Source: Pseudomonas fluorescens
GTDB lineage: Bacteria; Pseudomonadota; Gammaproteobacteria; Pseudomonadales; Pseudomonadaceae
Assembly: GCF_000802965.1 (NCBI RefSeq)
Contig: NZ_JSAK01000017.1
Coordinates: 154,382-218,381, forward strand
Direction of reading: 5' to 3'
DNA: 64,000 nucleotides
Shown one piece after another: positions 16,125 to 25,249 of the stretch. The notes under the pieces are model-generated. The model had not been told where the DNA came from. It saw nothing but the letters and a program-made list of their open reading frames with translations, and searched no databases. How positions within the stretch are numbered: position 1 is the stretch's first letter; each line of letters starts with the position of its first letter. The translations under genes were made by a program, and so were the position numbers.

Positions 16125-17771
16125 ATGCAGTCTTCCCTTGATGAATACGACTACATCGTAGTCGGAGCCGGGCCGGCCGGTTGTTTGCTGGCCAATCGAC
16201 TCTCGGCCAACCCGCAACATCGCGTCCTGCTGCTTGAAGCCGGTGGCCGCGACAACTATGCGTGGATTCATATCCCCGTCGGTTACTTGTTCTGTATCGG
16301 CAACCCGCGCACCGACTGGTGCTTCAAGACCGAAGCGCAACCAGGCTTGCAAGGCCGAACCCTGAGCTACCCGCGCGGTAAAGTGCTGGGTGGCTGCTCT
16401 TCGATCAACGGCATGATCTACATGCGCGGCCAGGCCGGCGACTATGACAGCTGGGCCGCCGACGGCAATTCGGGCTGGAGCTGGCAGGACGTGCTGCCGC
16501 TGTTCAAGAAAAGCGAAAACCACTTTGCCGGCGATTCGGACTTTCACAGCGGTGCCGGTGAGTGGCGAGTCGAACGCCAGCGCCTGTCGTGGCCGATTCT
16601 CGATGCTTTCCGCAGTGCTGCCGAGCAAAGCGGCATTGCCAGCATCGATGATTTCAACCAGGGCGACAACGAAGGTTGCGGCTACTTCCAGGTCAACCAA
16701 AAGTCCGGGATCCGCTGGAATGCGGCCAAGGCGTTTCTCAAGCCGATTCGTCATCGCCCGAATCTGACGGTGCTGACCGGCATCGAAGTTGACCGCGTCT
16801 TGCTGGAAAACGCCCGGGCTTCGGCGGTCAGCGCACGCTGGCAGGGACAGGCGAAGACCTTCAAGGCACGCAAGGAAATCGTCCTTTGCGCCGGTTCTGT
16901 CGGTTCGCCGAGCATCCTACAGCGTTCAGGAATTGGCCCTCGCCCACTGCTGCAACGCCTTGGCATCGGCGTCGCCCACGAACTATCGGGGGTGGGCGGC
17001 AACCTGCAAGATCACCTGCAACTGCGCCTGATCTACAAACTGGAAAACGCCCGAACCCTCAATCAGATCGCCGGCAACGTTTGGGGCAAGATGGGCATGG
17101 GCCTGCGTTATCTGTATGACCGCAGCGGCCCGCTGTCCATGGCGCCGAGTCAGTTGGGGGCTTTCGCTCGTTCGGGACCGGAACAGACGTCGGCGAACCT
17201 TGAATATCACGTCCAGCCGCTGTCACTGGAGCGATTCGGCGAACCGTTGCATGCCTTCCCGGCATTCACCGCATCGGTCTGCGACTTGCGTCCGCAAAGT
17301 CGTGGCCGGGTGGAAATCCGTTCCGCCAACCCGCAGGAATCACCGCTGATTCAACCCAACTACCTGAGCCATCCGGAGGATTTGCGCGTCGCGGCCGATG
17401 CCATTCGCTTGACCCGGCGCATCGTTGCCGCGCCGGCGCTGAAGGCGTTCAACCCGGTGGAATACTTGCCCGGTGATAGCTTGCAAAGCGAGGAGGAACT
17501 GCACGAAGCCGCCGCACGAATCGGCACTACGATTTTTCATCCGGTCGGCACTTGCCGGATGGGCAACGATGCCGATGCGGTGGTCGATGCGGAACTGCGC
17601 GTACACGGCATTCCGGGCCTGCGTATCGCGGATGCCTCGATCATGCCGAGAATCACCTCCGGCAACACGTGTTCACCTACGCTGATGATCGCGGAGAAAG
17701 CCGCACACATGATCCTCAACCCCAGCACAAGGAACATCACGCCAGAACTGGAACTGGCAACGATTACATGA
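16125..17771 (+). CDS. GMC-family FAD alcohol/choline dehydrogenase-like oxidoreductase
   Basis: 548 residues. The FAD motif DYIVVGAGPAGCLLANRLS is near the start, GGCSSINGMIYMRG is the GMC signature 1, GSVGSPSILQRSGIG signature 2, and the catalytic His/Asn pair lies in FHPVGTCRMG and TSGNTCSPTLMI. These enzymes oxidise alcohols to aldehydes or ketones; choline, polyethylene glycol and long-chain alcohol oxidases share this scaffold. I chose ATG 16125 because it follows GAGG at 6 bases and starts MQSSLDEYDYIVVG; the earlier ATG 16080 would translate the Crc-type A-rich leader. A transporter follows downstream, probably importing the substrate. Confidence 0.93.
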   Translation: MQSSLDEYDYIVVGAGPAGCLLANRLSANPQHRVLLLEAGGRDNYAWIHIPVGYLFCIGNPRTDWCFKTEAQPGLQGRTLSYPRGKVLGGCSSINGMIYMRGQAGDYDSWAADGNSGWSWQDVLPLFKKSENHFAGDSDFHSGAGEWRVERQRLSWPILDAFRSAAEQSGIASIDDFNQGDNEGCGYFQVNQKSGIRWNAAKAFLKPIRHRPNLTVLTGIEVDRVLLENARASAVSARWQGQAKTFKARKEIVLCAGSVGSPSILQRSGIGPRPLLQRLGIGVAHELSGVGGNLQDHLQLRLIYKLENARTLNQIAGNVWGKMGMGLRYLYDRSGPLSMAPSQLGAFARSGPEQTSANLEYHVQPLSLERFGEPLHAFPAFTASVCDLRPQSRGRVEIRSANPQESPLIQPNYLSHPEDLRVAADAIRLTRRIVAAPALKAFNPVEYLPGDSLQSEEELHEAAARIGTTIFHPVGTCRMGNDADAVVDAELRVHGIPGLRIADASIMPRITSGNTCSPTLMIAEKAAHMILNPSTRNITPELELATIT

Positions 17772-17775
17772 ATCA

Positions 17776-17847
17776 CCCTGTAGGAACCGGCTTACTGGCG
17801 ATAGCGTCCCTGAGATCGCCATCGCCAGCAAGCCGGTTCCTACAGGG
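17776..17847. repeat. REP pair, GTAGGAACCGGCTT family
   Basis: Two arms (CCCTGTAGGAACCGGCTTAC and the complement ending GGTTCCTACAGGG) flank a short loop containing ATCGCCATCGCC. It lies between the GMC gene and the transporter. Confidence 0.88.
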
Positions 17848-17942
17848 TGCGAGGACACACGGAACATCACGTTTGAAGACCGACGTACACCCGATTTATG
17901 GATAAACGCGACGCCAGCCCACAAGGCCGGCGCCGACAGTGG

Positions 17943-17956
17943 AACAACAAAAACAA
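17943..17956 (+). promoter_or_regulatory. A-rich CA motif, probable Hfq/Crc site
   Basis: AACAACAAAAACAA lies 20 bases before the start of the MHS transporter, just upstream of its GAGGGA ribosome site. With the leader at 16086 it suggests shared catabolite repression of the GMC enzyme and its transporter. Confidence 0.6.
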
Positions 17957-17976
17957 TCACTGTGAGGGATACCGAT

Positions 17977-19599
17977 ATGTCAGAACATGTTCAGCCCCTG
18001 GAAGCCGTGCGCAGCGCGGGCACCAGCCAGGAAACCCAGAAAGTCATCTTCGCCTCGTCCCTCGGGACGGTCTTCGAGTGGTATGACTTTTTCCTCTACG
18101 GCGCCCTCGCGGCGGTGATCAGCAAGCAGTTTTTTGCCGGGGTCAACGACACCACCGCGTTTATCTTCGCCCTGATGGCTTTTGCCGCCGGGTTCATTGT
18201 CAGGCCGTTCGGCGCCTTGGTGTTCGGTCGGTTGGGGGACATGATCGGGCGTAAATACACCTTCCTCGCCACCATTATCCTGATGGGCCTGGCGACCTTC
18301 TGCGTCGGCTTGTTACCGACCTACGCCAGCATCGGCATCGCCGCACCGATCATTCTCGTGGTGCTACGCATGCTTCAGGGCCTGGCCCTGGGCGGCGAAT
18401 ATGGCGGCGCCGCGACTTATGTGGCGGAACACGCGCCTATCGGCAAACGCGGTTTCCACACCAGCTGGATTCAGTCCACTGCCACCCTCGGCCTGTTGCT
18501 GTCGCTGCTGGTGGTGCTCGGTTGCCGCTACTTCACCGGCGACCAGTTCGAAGTCTGGGGCTGGCGCATTCCGTTCCTGTTCTCGATCATTCTGCTGGGC
18601 ATCTCGACGTGGATTCGCCTGAGCCTGCACGAGTCGCCTGCGTTCGTGAAAATGAAAGAGGAAGGCAAGCTCTGCAAGTCGCCGATCCGTGATTCCTTCG
18701 GCAAATGGGAAAACCTCAAAGTCGTGCTGATCGCCCTGTTCAGCATCAACGCCGGGCAAGCCGTAACCTTCTATGCGGCGCAGTTCTACGTCCTGTTCTT
18801 CCTCACCCAGTTCCTGAAAATGGACCCGGCCGTGGCCAACGGCTTGCTCATTGTCAGCGTGACCATTGGCGCGCCGTTCTTCATTTTCTTCGGCTGGCTG
18901 TCGGACAAGGTCGGGCGTAAACCGATTCTGATGCTCGGCCTGCTATTGGCCACCGCGCTGTATTTCCCGATCTTCAAGACCCTGGCCCACTACGCCAACC
19001 CGGCCATCGACCAGGCCAGCCGCCAGGCACCGATCACCGTGCTGGCCGACCCGGCGACCTGCACCTTCCAGTTCGATCCCGTGGGCAAGGCGAAATTTGA
19101 TAGCCCATGCGACAAGGTCAAAACCTTCCTGGTCAAACAGGGTCTGCCCTACCAAAGCGCTGTGGCACCGGCCGGCAGCGGCGTGCAAGTGAGCGTCGGC
19201 GACGTGAAGATCGACGGTTTCGACGAAGCCGCCCTGCGTGGCGCAGTGACCCTCGCCGGTTACCCGCAACAGGCCGACATGCAGCAGATCAACAAACCAA
19301 TGATCGTGGCGCTGATTGTCGCGCTGATCATCATCTCCGCCATGTGCTACGGCCCGCTGGCGGCGCTGATGGTCGAACTGTTCCCGACCCGCATCCGCTA
19401 CACCTCGATGTCCCTGCCCTATCACATCGGCAACGGCTGGTTCGGCGGCTTCCTGCCAACGGTGTCGTTTGCGCTGGTGGTGTACACCGGCGACATTTTC
19501 TACGGGCTCTGGTATCCGGTGCTGATCACCGGGGTGAGCCTGGTGGTGGGGATGATCTGCCTGCGTGAAACCCGCAACGTCGACCTCGACAAAAACTGA
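17977..19599 (+). CDS. MHS-family MFS transporter with an inserted domain
   Basis: 540 residues, about 110 more than a plain MHS transporter. The family start is clear (SLGTVFEWYDFFLYG), with GRLGDMIGRKYTF, RMLQGLALGGEYGG and SDKVGRKPI. The extra length is an insertion at about residues 342-441 between late membrane segments, hydrophilic with two cysteines (DPATCTF and SPCDK) and strand-like GVQVSVGDVKIDG. Insertions of this kind occur in some Pseudomonas MHS members and could be an extracytoplasmic lid. ATG 17977 follows GAGGGA. It probably imports the substrate of the GMC enzyme. Confidence 0.9.
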   Translation: MSEHVQPLEAVRSAGTSQETQKVIFASSLGTVFEWYDFFLYGALAAVISKQFFAGVNDTTAFIFALMAFAAGFIVRPFGALVFGRLGDMIGRKYTFLATIILMGLATFCVGLLPTYASIGIAAPIILVVLRMLQGLALGGEYGGAATYVAEHAPIGKRGFHTSWIQSTATLGLLLSLLVVLGCRYFTGDQFEVWGWRIPFLFSIILLGISTWIRLSLHESPAFVKMKEEGKLCKSPIRDSFGKWENLKVVLIALFSINAGQAVTFYAAQFYVLFFLTQFLKMDPAVANGLLIVSVTIGAPFFIFFGWLSDKVGRKPILMLGLLLATALYFPIFKTLAHYANPAIDQASRQAPITVLADPATCTFQFDPVGKAKFDSPCDKVKTFLVKQGLPYQSAVAPAGSGVQVSVGDVKIDGFDEAALRGAVTLAGYPQQADMQQINKPMIVALIVALIIISAMCYGPLAALMVELFPTRIRYTSMSLPYHIGNGWFGGFLPTVSFALVVYTGDIFYGLWYPVLITGVSLVVGMICLRETRNVDLDKN

Positions 19600-19610
19600 C
19601 AGCCGACGCA

Positions 19611-19641
19611 AAAAAAACGCCCCGCAAATGTGGGGCGTTTT
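19611..19641 (+). terminator. Rho-independent terminator
   Basis: A-run plus AAAACGCCCC / GGGGCGTTTT, a perfect 10-bp stem with an 8-base loop and trailing Ts, 15 bases after the transporter stop. Confidence 0.93.
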
Positions 19642-19704
19642 CGTTAATCTGACCCTAGACTCGACAGCACACAGCCCCGCCAATCATCCGACCGAGGCAA
19701 CCGC

Positions 19705-20844
19705 ATGATCATTTCTTCTGCATCCGACTATCGCGAGGCGGCCCGTCGCAAGCTCCCGCGCTTTCTGTTCGATTACATCGATGGCGGCGCTTATGCAGAG
19801 CACACACTGCGCGCCAACAGCGCCGACCTGACGGGCATCAGCCTGCGTCAGCGAATTCTGAAAAACGTCGAGACCCTGAGCCTCGAAACCAGCCTTTTCA
19901 ATCAACCCCTTGCAATGCCGATCATTCTCGCGCCGGTCGGTTTGACGGGCATGTTCGCTCGCCGGGGTGAAGTGCAGGCTGTAAGAGCAGCGCAAAACAA
20001 AGGCATTCCCCTGTGTCTTTCAACGGTATCGGTGTGTTCGATCGAAGAAGTCGTCGCCCAGAGCCAGCAACCCATCTGGTTCCAGCTGTATGTGTTGAAA
20101 GACCGCGGCTTCATGAAAAATGCCCTGGAGCGCGCGAAGGCCGCCGGGGTGAAGAATCTGGTGTTTACCGTGGACATGCCCACGCCCGGTGCCCGCTACC
20201 GCGACGCACATTCGGGGATGTCCGGTCCTTTCGCGTCATCGCGACGAATGCTGCAGGCCATGACCAAACCCGACTGGGCCTTCAACGTCGGCCTCATGGG
20301 GCGGCCGCATGATCTGGGGAACATCTCGAAGTACCTCGGCAAAGCCGTCACGCTCGAAGACTACATGGGCTGGCTGGCCAACAACTTCGATCCGTCGATC
20401 AGCTGGAGCGATCTGGAGTGGATACGTGACTTCTGGCAAGGCCCGATGATCATAAAAGGCATTCTCGATCCCCAGGATGCCAAGGACGCAGTGACTTTCG
20501 GCGCCGATGGCATTGTCGTGTCGAACCACGGCGGCCGGCAACTGGACGGCGTGCTATCCACTACCAAGGCATTGCCGCCGATCAAGCAAGCCATCGGTGA
20601 TGACCTGACGGTGCTGGTCGATTCGGGCATCCGCTCGGGGCTGGACGTTGTACGGATGCTGGCACTGGGGGCGAAAGGCGTGTTGCTGGGGCGTTCAATG
20701 GCCTATGCCTTGGCCGCCGATGGCCAACGCGGGGTGGAAAACATGCTGGATATATTCGCCAAGGAAATGCGCGTTGCCATGACCTTGACCGGAGTGACGT
20801 CCATTGACCAGATCGATGAATCGACACTGGTGCCTGCGCACTGA
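19705..20844 (+). CDS. lldD: FMN-dependent L-lactate dehydrogenase
   Basis: 379 residues, collinear with E. coli Lld[21 protein letters not shown] at the N-terminus, [39 protein letters not shown] and the active-site [10 protein letters not shown]. It oxidises L-lactate to pyruvate at the membrane and passes electrons to quinone. It lacks the usual neighbours lldP (permease), lldE and a D-lactate dehydrogenase, so it may be a second, orphan copy. It is about 15 residues shorter at the C-terminus than the E. coli enzyme. It is preceded by a terminator, so it has its own promoter, and is convergent with the DUF427 gene. Confidence 0.94.
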   Translation: MIISSASDYREAARRKLPRFLFDYIDGGAYAEHTLRANSADLTGISLRQRILKNVETLSLETSLFNQPLAMPIILAPVGLTGMFARRGEVQAVRAAQNKGIPLCLSTVSVCSIEEVVAQSQQPIWFQLYVLKDRGFMKNALERAKAAGVKNLVFTVDMPTPGARYRDAHSGMSGPFASSRRMLQAMTKPDWAFNVGLMGRPHDLGNISKYLGKAVTLEDYMGWLANNFDPSISWSDLEWIRDFWQGPMIIKGILDPQDAKDAVTFGADGIVVSNHGGRQLDGVLSTTKALPPIKQAIGDDLTVLVDSGIRSGLDVVRMLALGAKGVLLGRSMAYALAADGQRGVENMLDIFAKEMRVAMTLTGVTSIDQIDESTLVPAH

Positions 20845-20853
20845 TCCCATGAA

Positions 20854-20887
20854 AAAACCCCACGCACACGAGTGAATGGGGCTGTTT
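20854..20887. terminator. Weak bidirectional terminator
   Basis: AAAAAACCCCA and TGGGGCTGTTT can pair around a long loop between the two convergent stops. The stem is only about 5 bp plus A/T flanks. Confidence 0.45.
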
Positions 20888-20899
20888 CAGGTGTGCATT

Positions 20900-21268
20900 T
20901 CAGACTTCAGCGTCGAGTAACTCAAACTTGACCTGATCAGGATAGAACGCCATGTAACCGCGTATCTGATCCACTGAAATTTTCGGATCTTCATAACTCC
21001 ATACCGCGTTGGCGCCTTCGTGCCCGGGGATTTGCAGGCTGAAGTAACTCGCATCTCCCTTGTAGGGGCAATAACTGGTGTGATCGGTGCGAGCAAAGTA
21101 TTTTTCGTCGATGTCCTCGCGCGGGATGTAATAGACCGGTGGATAGTTGGCTTCCAACAGAACCAGCGCCCGTGAGGTCGCCGCTACCTGCATCTCATGG
21201 AATTTAACCAGCAGGCAGCCAGGCTGCTCGGCAATGGTGATGACAGGACTAGGACCGGTGCTTTTCAT
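20900..21268 (-). CDS. DUF427 domain protein
   Basis: 122 residues forming one DUF427 domain. Visible family features are PPVYYIPREDID, then TSYCPYKGDASYFSLQ and AVWSYEDPK near the end. The conserved Y-C-P-Y-K-G core may coordinate a ligand. DUF427 proteins are common in Pseudomonas and other proteobacteria, with no settled function. It is transcribed alone, convergent with lldD, and its start is 271 bases from topB on the other strand. Confidence 0.92.
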   Translation of the reverse strand: MKSTGPSPVITIAEQPGCLLVKFHEMQVAATSRALVLLEANYPPVYYIPREDIDEKYFARTDHTSYCPYKGDASYFSLQIPGHEGANAVWSYEDPKISVDQIRGYMAFYPDQVKFELLDAEV

Positions 21269-21316
21269 GGAAGACGTTCCTCATGACGGTAATGAACCTG
21301 TGGGAGCCCCGTTTTC

Positions 21317-21362
21317 CTGTGGCGAGGGAGCTTGCTCCCGCTGGGCTGCGCAGCGGCCCCGA
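21317..21362. repeat. REP element, GTGGCGAGGGAG family, single
   Basis: First-family core GTGGCGAGGGAGCTTGCTCC followed by the typical GGGCTGCGCAGCGGCCCC tail. No partner arm follows. Confidence 0.85.
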
Positions 21363-21535
21363 TAACGGAGTTTGCGATCAAACAGGTATAACCCATGTTT
21401 GGCATTCATGACCGCTGCGCAGCCGAACGGACGCCAGAAACACAAAGCTGTACATCCATACAGATAAAGATTGCCCCCGCGCGCATCAACCGCCATTCTG
21501 TGCACCTCCCCGGACACTGATCGACGATGGTGGTT

Positions 21536-23473
21536 ATGCGGCTGTACCTCTGTGAAAAACCTTCCCAGGCCAAAGACATTGCCGCCGTGCTCGGCGCCAA
21601 ACGCCGTGGCGATGGCTGCTGGCTGGGAACGGACGTCACAGTGACCTGGTGCATCGGCCATCTGCTGGAAACCGCACCGCCGGATGCCTATGACGCGCGT
21701 TACAAGCGTTGGGTGCTGGCGGACCTGCCGATCATTCCGGACAAATGGAAAATGACCGTCAAACCGCGCACGGCCAGCCAGTACAAAGCGGTCAAGCGCC
21801 TGCTCGGTGAAGCCTCTGAATTGATCATCGCCACGGACGCCGACCGTGAGGGCGAGATGATCGCGCGGGAACTGGTAGAGCATTGTCGCTATCGAGGGCC
21901 GATCCAACGGCTTTGGCTGTCGGCACTGGACGATGCCTCAATCCGCAAAGCCCTCGCCGCGCTCAAACCGGGAGCCGAGACCTTCAGCCTCTATCATTCT
22001 GCGCTGGGCCGCTCCCGGGCCGACTGGCTGATCGGCATGAACATGAGTCGTTTGTTCACCTTACTAGGGCGCCAATCCGGGTATCAGGGCGTGTTGCCGG
22101 TGGGCCGGGTGCAAACGCCGACGCTGCGTCTGGTGGTGGACCGCGATCGCAGCATTGCCGACTTCGTACCGGTCGCCTACTGGGCCATTGATGTACAACT
22201 GCTGCACGACGGAACCGCGTTCACCGCCCAATGGCGGGCGGCTTCCGAGGTTTGCGACGATCAGGATCGCTGCCTGAATCAAGCGTTGGCGCAACAAGCC
22301 GCTGCGGCGATGATGGGTGCGGAGAGTGCCAGGGTGATCAAGCTGCGCACCGAGCGCATGCGCGAAGTAGCACCGCTGCCCTTTGATCTTGGTACTTTGC
22401 AAGAAGTCTGCTCGAAGAAGCTCGGCCTCGGCGCCCAGGAAACCCTCGACATCGCCCAGGCGCTCTACGAAACCCACAAAGTCATCACCTACCCGCGCAG
22501 CGATTGCGGCTTTCTGCCCGTCAGCCAGCACAGCGAAGCGCCGGGCATTCTGGCGGCGTTGCGTCAGGCCGATCCGGCACTGAACGCCTTGCACGATCAT
22601 CTTGAACCCCAACGGCGTTCCAGGGCCTGGAACGATGCCAAGGTCAGCGCGCACCACGGCATCATCCCTACCGCGGCGGCGAAGAACCTCGAACGCCTGA
22701 CCGGCAAGCACCGCGCGGTCTATACGCTGATCCGGGCACGGTATCTCGCGCAATTCCTGCCCAATCATGAATACGATCGTACCCAGGCTGACTTCGACTG
22801 CGCCGGTGAAGCGCTGCGCGCGGTCGGCAAACAGATCGTCGAACCTGGCTGGAAGCGCGCCCTGCCCGAAGCGCTGGCTCCGGCGAAGGGTCGCGAAGCA
22901 CCGGCGCCGCAAACCCTGCCGAACCTTCGAGAAGGGATTGAGTGCGCGGTGGCCAACGTGCAACTCAAGGATCTTTGGACGCAACCGCCCAAACCGTTCA
23001 CCGAAGGTGACCTGATCAAGGCGATGAAGAACGTCGCCAAACTGGTGGAAGACCCTCTGCTCAAGCAAAAGCTCAAGGACACCACCGGTATCGGCACCGA
23101 AGCGACCCGCGCTTCCATCATCCAAGGCCTGCTCGATCGCGGTTATCTGATCAAGAACGGTAAAGCCCTGGCCGCAACTCCCGCGGCGTTCAGCCTGATC
23201 GATGCGGTTCCGCGTGCGATTGCCGATCCGGGCACCACGGCCATCTGGGAGCAGGCGCTGGATATGGTGCAGAGCGGGGAAATGAGCCTTGAAGAATTCG
23301 TCACCAAACAAGCGGCATGGATGAGCAAACAAGTCGCCCGTTGTGCCGGCCTGAGCCTGACCATCAGCGGCCCGGCAAATCCTGCCGGGCGTGGCGCAGC
23401 ACCTTGGAAAAACAAGCGCAAGCCGGCCAAGCGCAAACCATCGAGTGGCAACAAACGCACGGTCAAGGCCTGA
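21536..23473 (+). CDS. topB: DNA topoisomerase III
   Basis: 645 residues of the type IA topoisomerase family. The TOPRIM part holds MRLYLCEKPSQAKDIA and TDADREGEMIARE, and the catalytic tyrosine is Y319 in ITYPRSDCGFLP. The enzyme relaxes negative supercoils and decatenates replication intermediates. Start 21536 was chosen because it matches the conserved N-terminus MRLYLCEKP; an in-frame ATG at 21527 adds only three residues. The tail (KNKRKPAKRKPSSGNKR) is highly basic and lacks zinc fingers, as expected for TopB rather than TopA. Confidence 0.95.
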   Translation: MRLYLCEKPSQAKDIAAVLGAKRRGDGCWLGTDVTVTWCIGHLLETAPPDAYDARYKRWVLADLPIIPDKWKMTVKPRTASQYKAVKRLLGEASELIIATDADREGEMIARELVEHCRYRGPIQRLWLSALDDASIRKALAALKPGAETFSLYHSALGRSRADWLIGMNMSRLFTLLGRQSGYQGVLPVGRVQTPTLRLVVDRDRSIADFVPVAYWAIDVQLLHDGTAFTAQWRAASEVCDDQDRCLNQALAQQAAAAMMGAESARVIKLRTERMREVAPLPFDLGTLQEVCSKKLGLGAQETLDIAQALYETHKVITYPRSDCGFLPVSQHSEAPGILAALRQADPALNALHDHLEPQRRSRAWNDAKVSAHHGIIPTAAAKNLERLTGKHRAVYTLIRARYLAQFLPNHEYDRTQADFDCAGEALRAVGKQIVEPGWKRALPEALAPAKGREAPAPQTLPNLREGIECAVANVQLKDLWTQPPKPFTEGDLIKAMKNVAKLVEDPLLKQKLKDTTGIGTEATRASIIQGLLDRGYLIKNGKALAATPAAFSLIDAVPRAIADPGTTAIWEQALDMVQSGEMSLEEFVTKQAAWMSKQVARCAGLSLTISGPANPAGRGAAPWKNKRKPAKRKPSSGNKRTVKA

Positions 23474-23478
23474 ACCCT

Positions 23479-23570
23479 GTGGCGAGGGAGCTTGCTCCCG
23501 CTGGACTGCGCAGCAGGCCCTCTTTTTTGGGGGCGCTACGCACCCCGGCGGGAGCAAGCTCCCTCGCCAC
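23479..23570. repeat. REP pair, GTGGCGAGGGAG family
   Basis: Two opposed arms (GTGGCGAGGGAGCTTGC and GCAAGCTCCCTCGCCAC) enclose about 40 bases with a TTTTTT run. It lies between topB and the acetyltransferase gene. Confidence 0.92.
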
Positions 23571-23639
23571 AAATCAATCCCCACAAGTCCATCGTCGTAC
23601 AAACTATCCTTGACTGACTGATATCTGGAGTCGTCAGTT

Positions 23640-24149
23640 ATGCCCACGATAGAACTGCACGCAGCCCAGCGCGACGAACTGGAAACCATCGAAAACCTGA
23701 TGCAGTTCTACACCTACGACTTCAGCGAATGGTTGCCGCTGGAACTCGGTGAACACGGTTTTTTCAACCTCCTGCCCCTGCCCGACTATTGGCAAAAACC
23801 CTCAACCCGGCCGTTTCTGATTAAGGTCGACGGCGAACTGGCCGGTTTCGTGACCGTGGATGACGAAACCCATCTGCGCGGCGCTGAACACAACATCGGC
23901 TACCTGTTCGTCAGCCGACGCTTCCGTGGCCGGGGTGTCGCGAAGTTTGTCGTTTCCACCCTCTTGAGCCGGTTCCCCGGTCAATGGCAGATTCTCCACA
24001 TTGAGGCGAACGAGCCAGCGCGGCTGTTCTGGATCGCCGTCATGCCTGCTCTGACGAATGGCGACTTTAGCCTGCATAGCCAGTCGATTGGCGGCTATCG
24101 GTGCACGCTCTACCGCTTTGAAACAACGCAGCCTACCCCAATCCTGTAG
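23640..24149 (+). CDS. GNAT-family N-acetyltransferase
   Basis: 169 residues. The acetyl-CoA binding motif A is recognisable as IGYLFVSRRFRGRGVAKFVV (R/Q-x-x-G-x-G/A variant RGRGVA), after a strand KVDGELAGFVTV. The acceptor is unknown. The protein continues to a tail, SLHSQSIGGYRCTLYRF. It stands alone after a REP pair, with GGAG about 10 bases before the ATG. Confidence 0.88.
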   Translation: MPTIELHAAQRDELETIENLMQFYTYDFSEWLPLELGEHGFFNLLPLPDYWQKPSTRPFLIKVDGELAGFVTVDDETHLRGAEHNIGYLFVSRRFRGRGVAKFVVSTLLSRFPGQWQILHIEANEPARLFWIAVMPALTNGDFSLHSQSIGGYRCTLYRFETTQPTPIL

Positions 24150-24174
24150 GCGCTGCCGAAGGCTGCGATCTTTG
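24145..24174. repeat. Half REP element, GCTGCCGAAGGCTGCGATC family
   Basis: One arm only, starting inside the last codon region of the acetyltransferase gene. The opposite arm is missing. Confidence 0.7.
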
Positions 24175-24710
24175 CGTTGTCACCCGCCCCGCCGCCCTTC
24201 GACCTCCCCCTGTTAATTCCAAAACGACTTTGTCAGACAATATGTAGTGCATAAAAATATTCACTACAAAACCGTTGACGACTCCGATTTGCCCTTGCAT
24301 GATGCAGACGTCTCCCCGATCGGGAGTACAGGCAACACGTTTGAGCAAGCTCGTCTGACCGCCGAGCTGTTATTTCCGGATACACGCTGCCCACAAGGCA
24401 GATTGAAGAAGCTGACCTGGCCTGAACGTCCAGTACAAGGGCGAGAAGCGCTGGCGATCCATCCTCAAGAAGCTTGTGGCCGACCCTGAAAGCGTCGGCA
24501 GTGGCCTGAAGGTTATCGCCGCTTCTCTTCGTTGTGACGCTATTGCGTAGCAGTTATTCAACACGACTACATGCAACAGACGCGGGACCCCGTCGACTTT
24601 GACGGACGACTGCTGACGTCCTGGTTACGGTGCCAGGGATCAACTAACCGGTGGGCTACTTGTATTAGCGACTCAACTTTGAAAGATCACCAAATGGTCA
24701 AGGGGTTTTT
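24175..24710. other. Long non-coding stretch with a possible decayed gene
   Basis: No convincing gene. A frame at about 24420-24550 reads GLNVQYKGEKRWRSILKKL and continues to a TAG at 24548, after an in-frame stop and with no start, which looks like the tail of a lost protein. The A+T-rich part at 24230-24290 could hold a promoter. A small hairpin (CCGTC/GACGG) lies near 24589-24604. Confidence 0.4.
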
Positions 24711-25043
24711 ATGATGAATCTGAACAATCAACCAACTATCGAAGAACTGGCTCGTATGTTCGCTGCGCAAAAAGACAGCCACGACAGCCATATTCTGTGG
24801 ATCAGCAAGTCGGGCCAGGTTCATATCGACTGCCTGTCGCCACATGCCCATGAAGCCGAATTTGACCAGAACAACCAGAATCTGCTCGCCCGACTGAAGA
24901 TGTACCGTCGCGGCCAGGGCTACGTCGGCAAGAAAGCCGCGGCCGACAAGGACTTCATCGGTAATGTTCTGCAAACACTGAAACAAGCGTGGGCATCAAT
25001 GCAGAACCAGAACGAAGTTCGGGTGATTGATCGGTTCTACTAA
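24711..25043 (+). CDS. Small conserved protein of unknown function
   Basis: 110 residues (or 109 from the second ATG, 24714). It is soluble, has no signal peptide, and contains HDSHILWISKSGQVHIDCL, then NLLARLKMYRRGQGYVGKKA. The even, helical composition and the strong terminator that follows support a real gene. I recall similar short proteins in other Pseudomonas but no function. GGGG stands about 9 bases before the start. Confidence 0.75.
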   Translation: MMNLNNQPTIEELARMFAAQKDSHDSHILWISKSGQVHIDCLSPHAHEAEFDQNNQNLLARLKMYRRGQGYVGKKAAADKDFIGNVLQTLKQAWASMQNQNEVRVIDRFY

Positions 25044-25049
25044 TTGAAG

Positions 25050-25067
25050 TGAGTGATTAATCACTCA
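25050..25067. promoter_or_regulatory. Perfect 18-bp palindrome
   Basis: TGAGTGATTAATCACTCA lies between the stop of the 110-residue gene and its terminator. It could be a protein site or an extra RNA hairpin; its place after a gene makes an operator less likely. Confidence 0.5.
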
Positions 25068-25074
25068 TTAAAAG

Positions 25075-25110
25075 AAAAGGGCCCGCTCTCAATAAGAGCA
25101 GGCCCTTTTT
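25075..25110 (+). terminator. Strong Rho-independent terminator
   Basis: AAAAGGGCCCGCTCT pairs with AGAGCAGGCCCTTTTT around a 5-base loop, with one bulge and a T run. Confidence 0.95.
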
Positions 25111-25136
25111 ATTGCCTCCGATTTACCATATCCCCT

Positions 25137-25213
25137 TGCTCGCGATAGCGCTGTGTCAGTCGCCAGGGATGTTGGATGTGATGGCCTCCTCGCCAGCAAG
25201 CCGGCTCCTACAA
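25137..25213. repeat. REP-derived repeat, copy 1 of a direct tandem
   Basis: Begins TTGCTCGCGATAGCGCTGTG and ends GGCTCCTACAAGGGG. It shares about 75 bases, nearly identical, with the next copy. Confidence 0.88.
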
Positions 25214-25249
25214 GGGGATTGGGTTGGCCACAAGACACGACACGATCCA

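Noticed and set aside
24247..24489. 80-residue open frame in the spacer after the acetyltransferase
   Set aside because: No ribosome site, GTG start and mixed composition; not supported as a gene.
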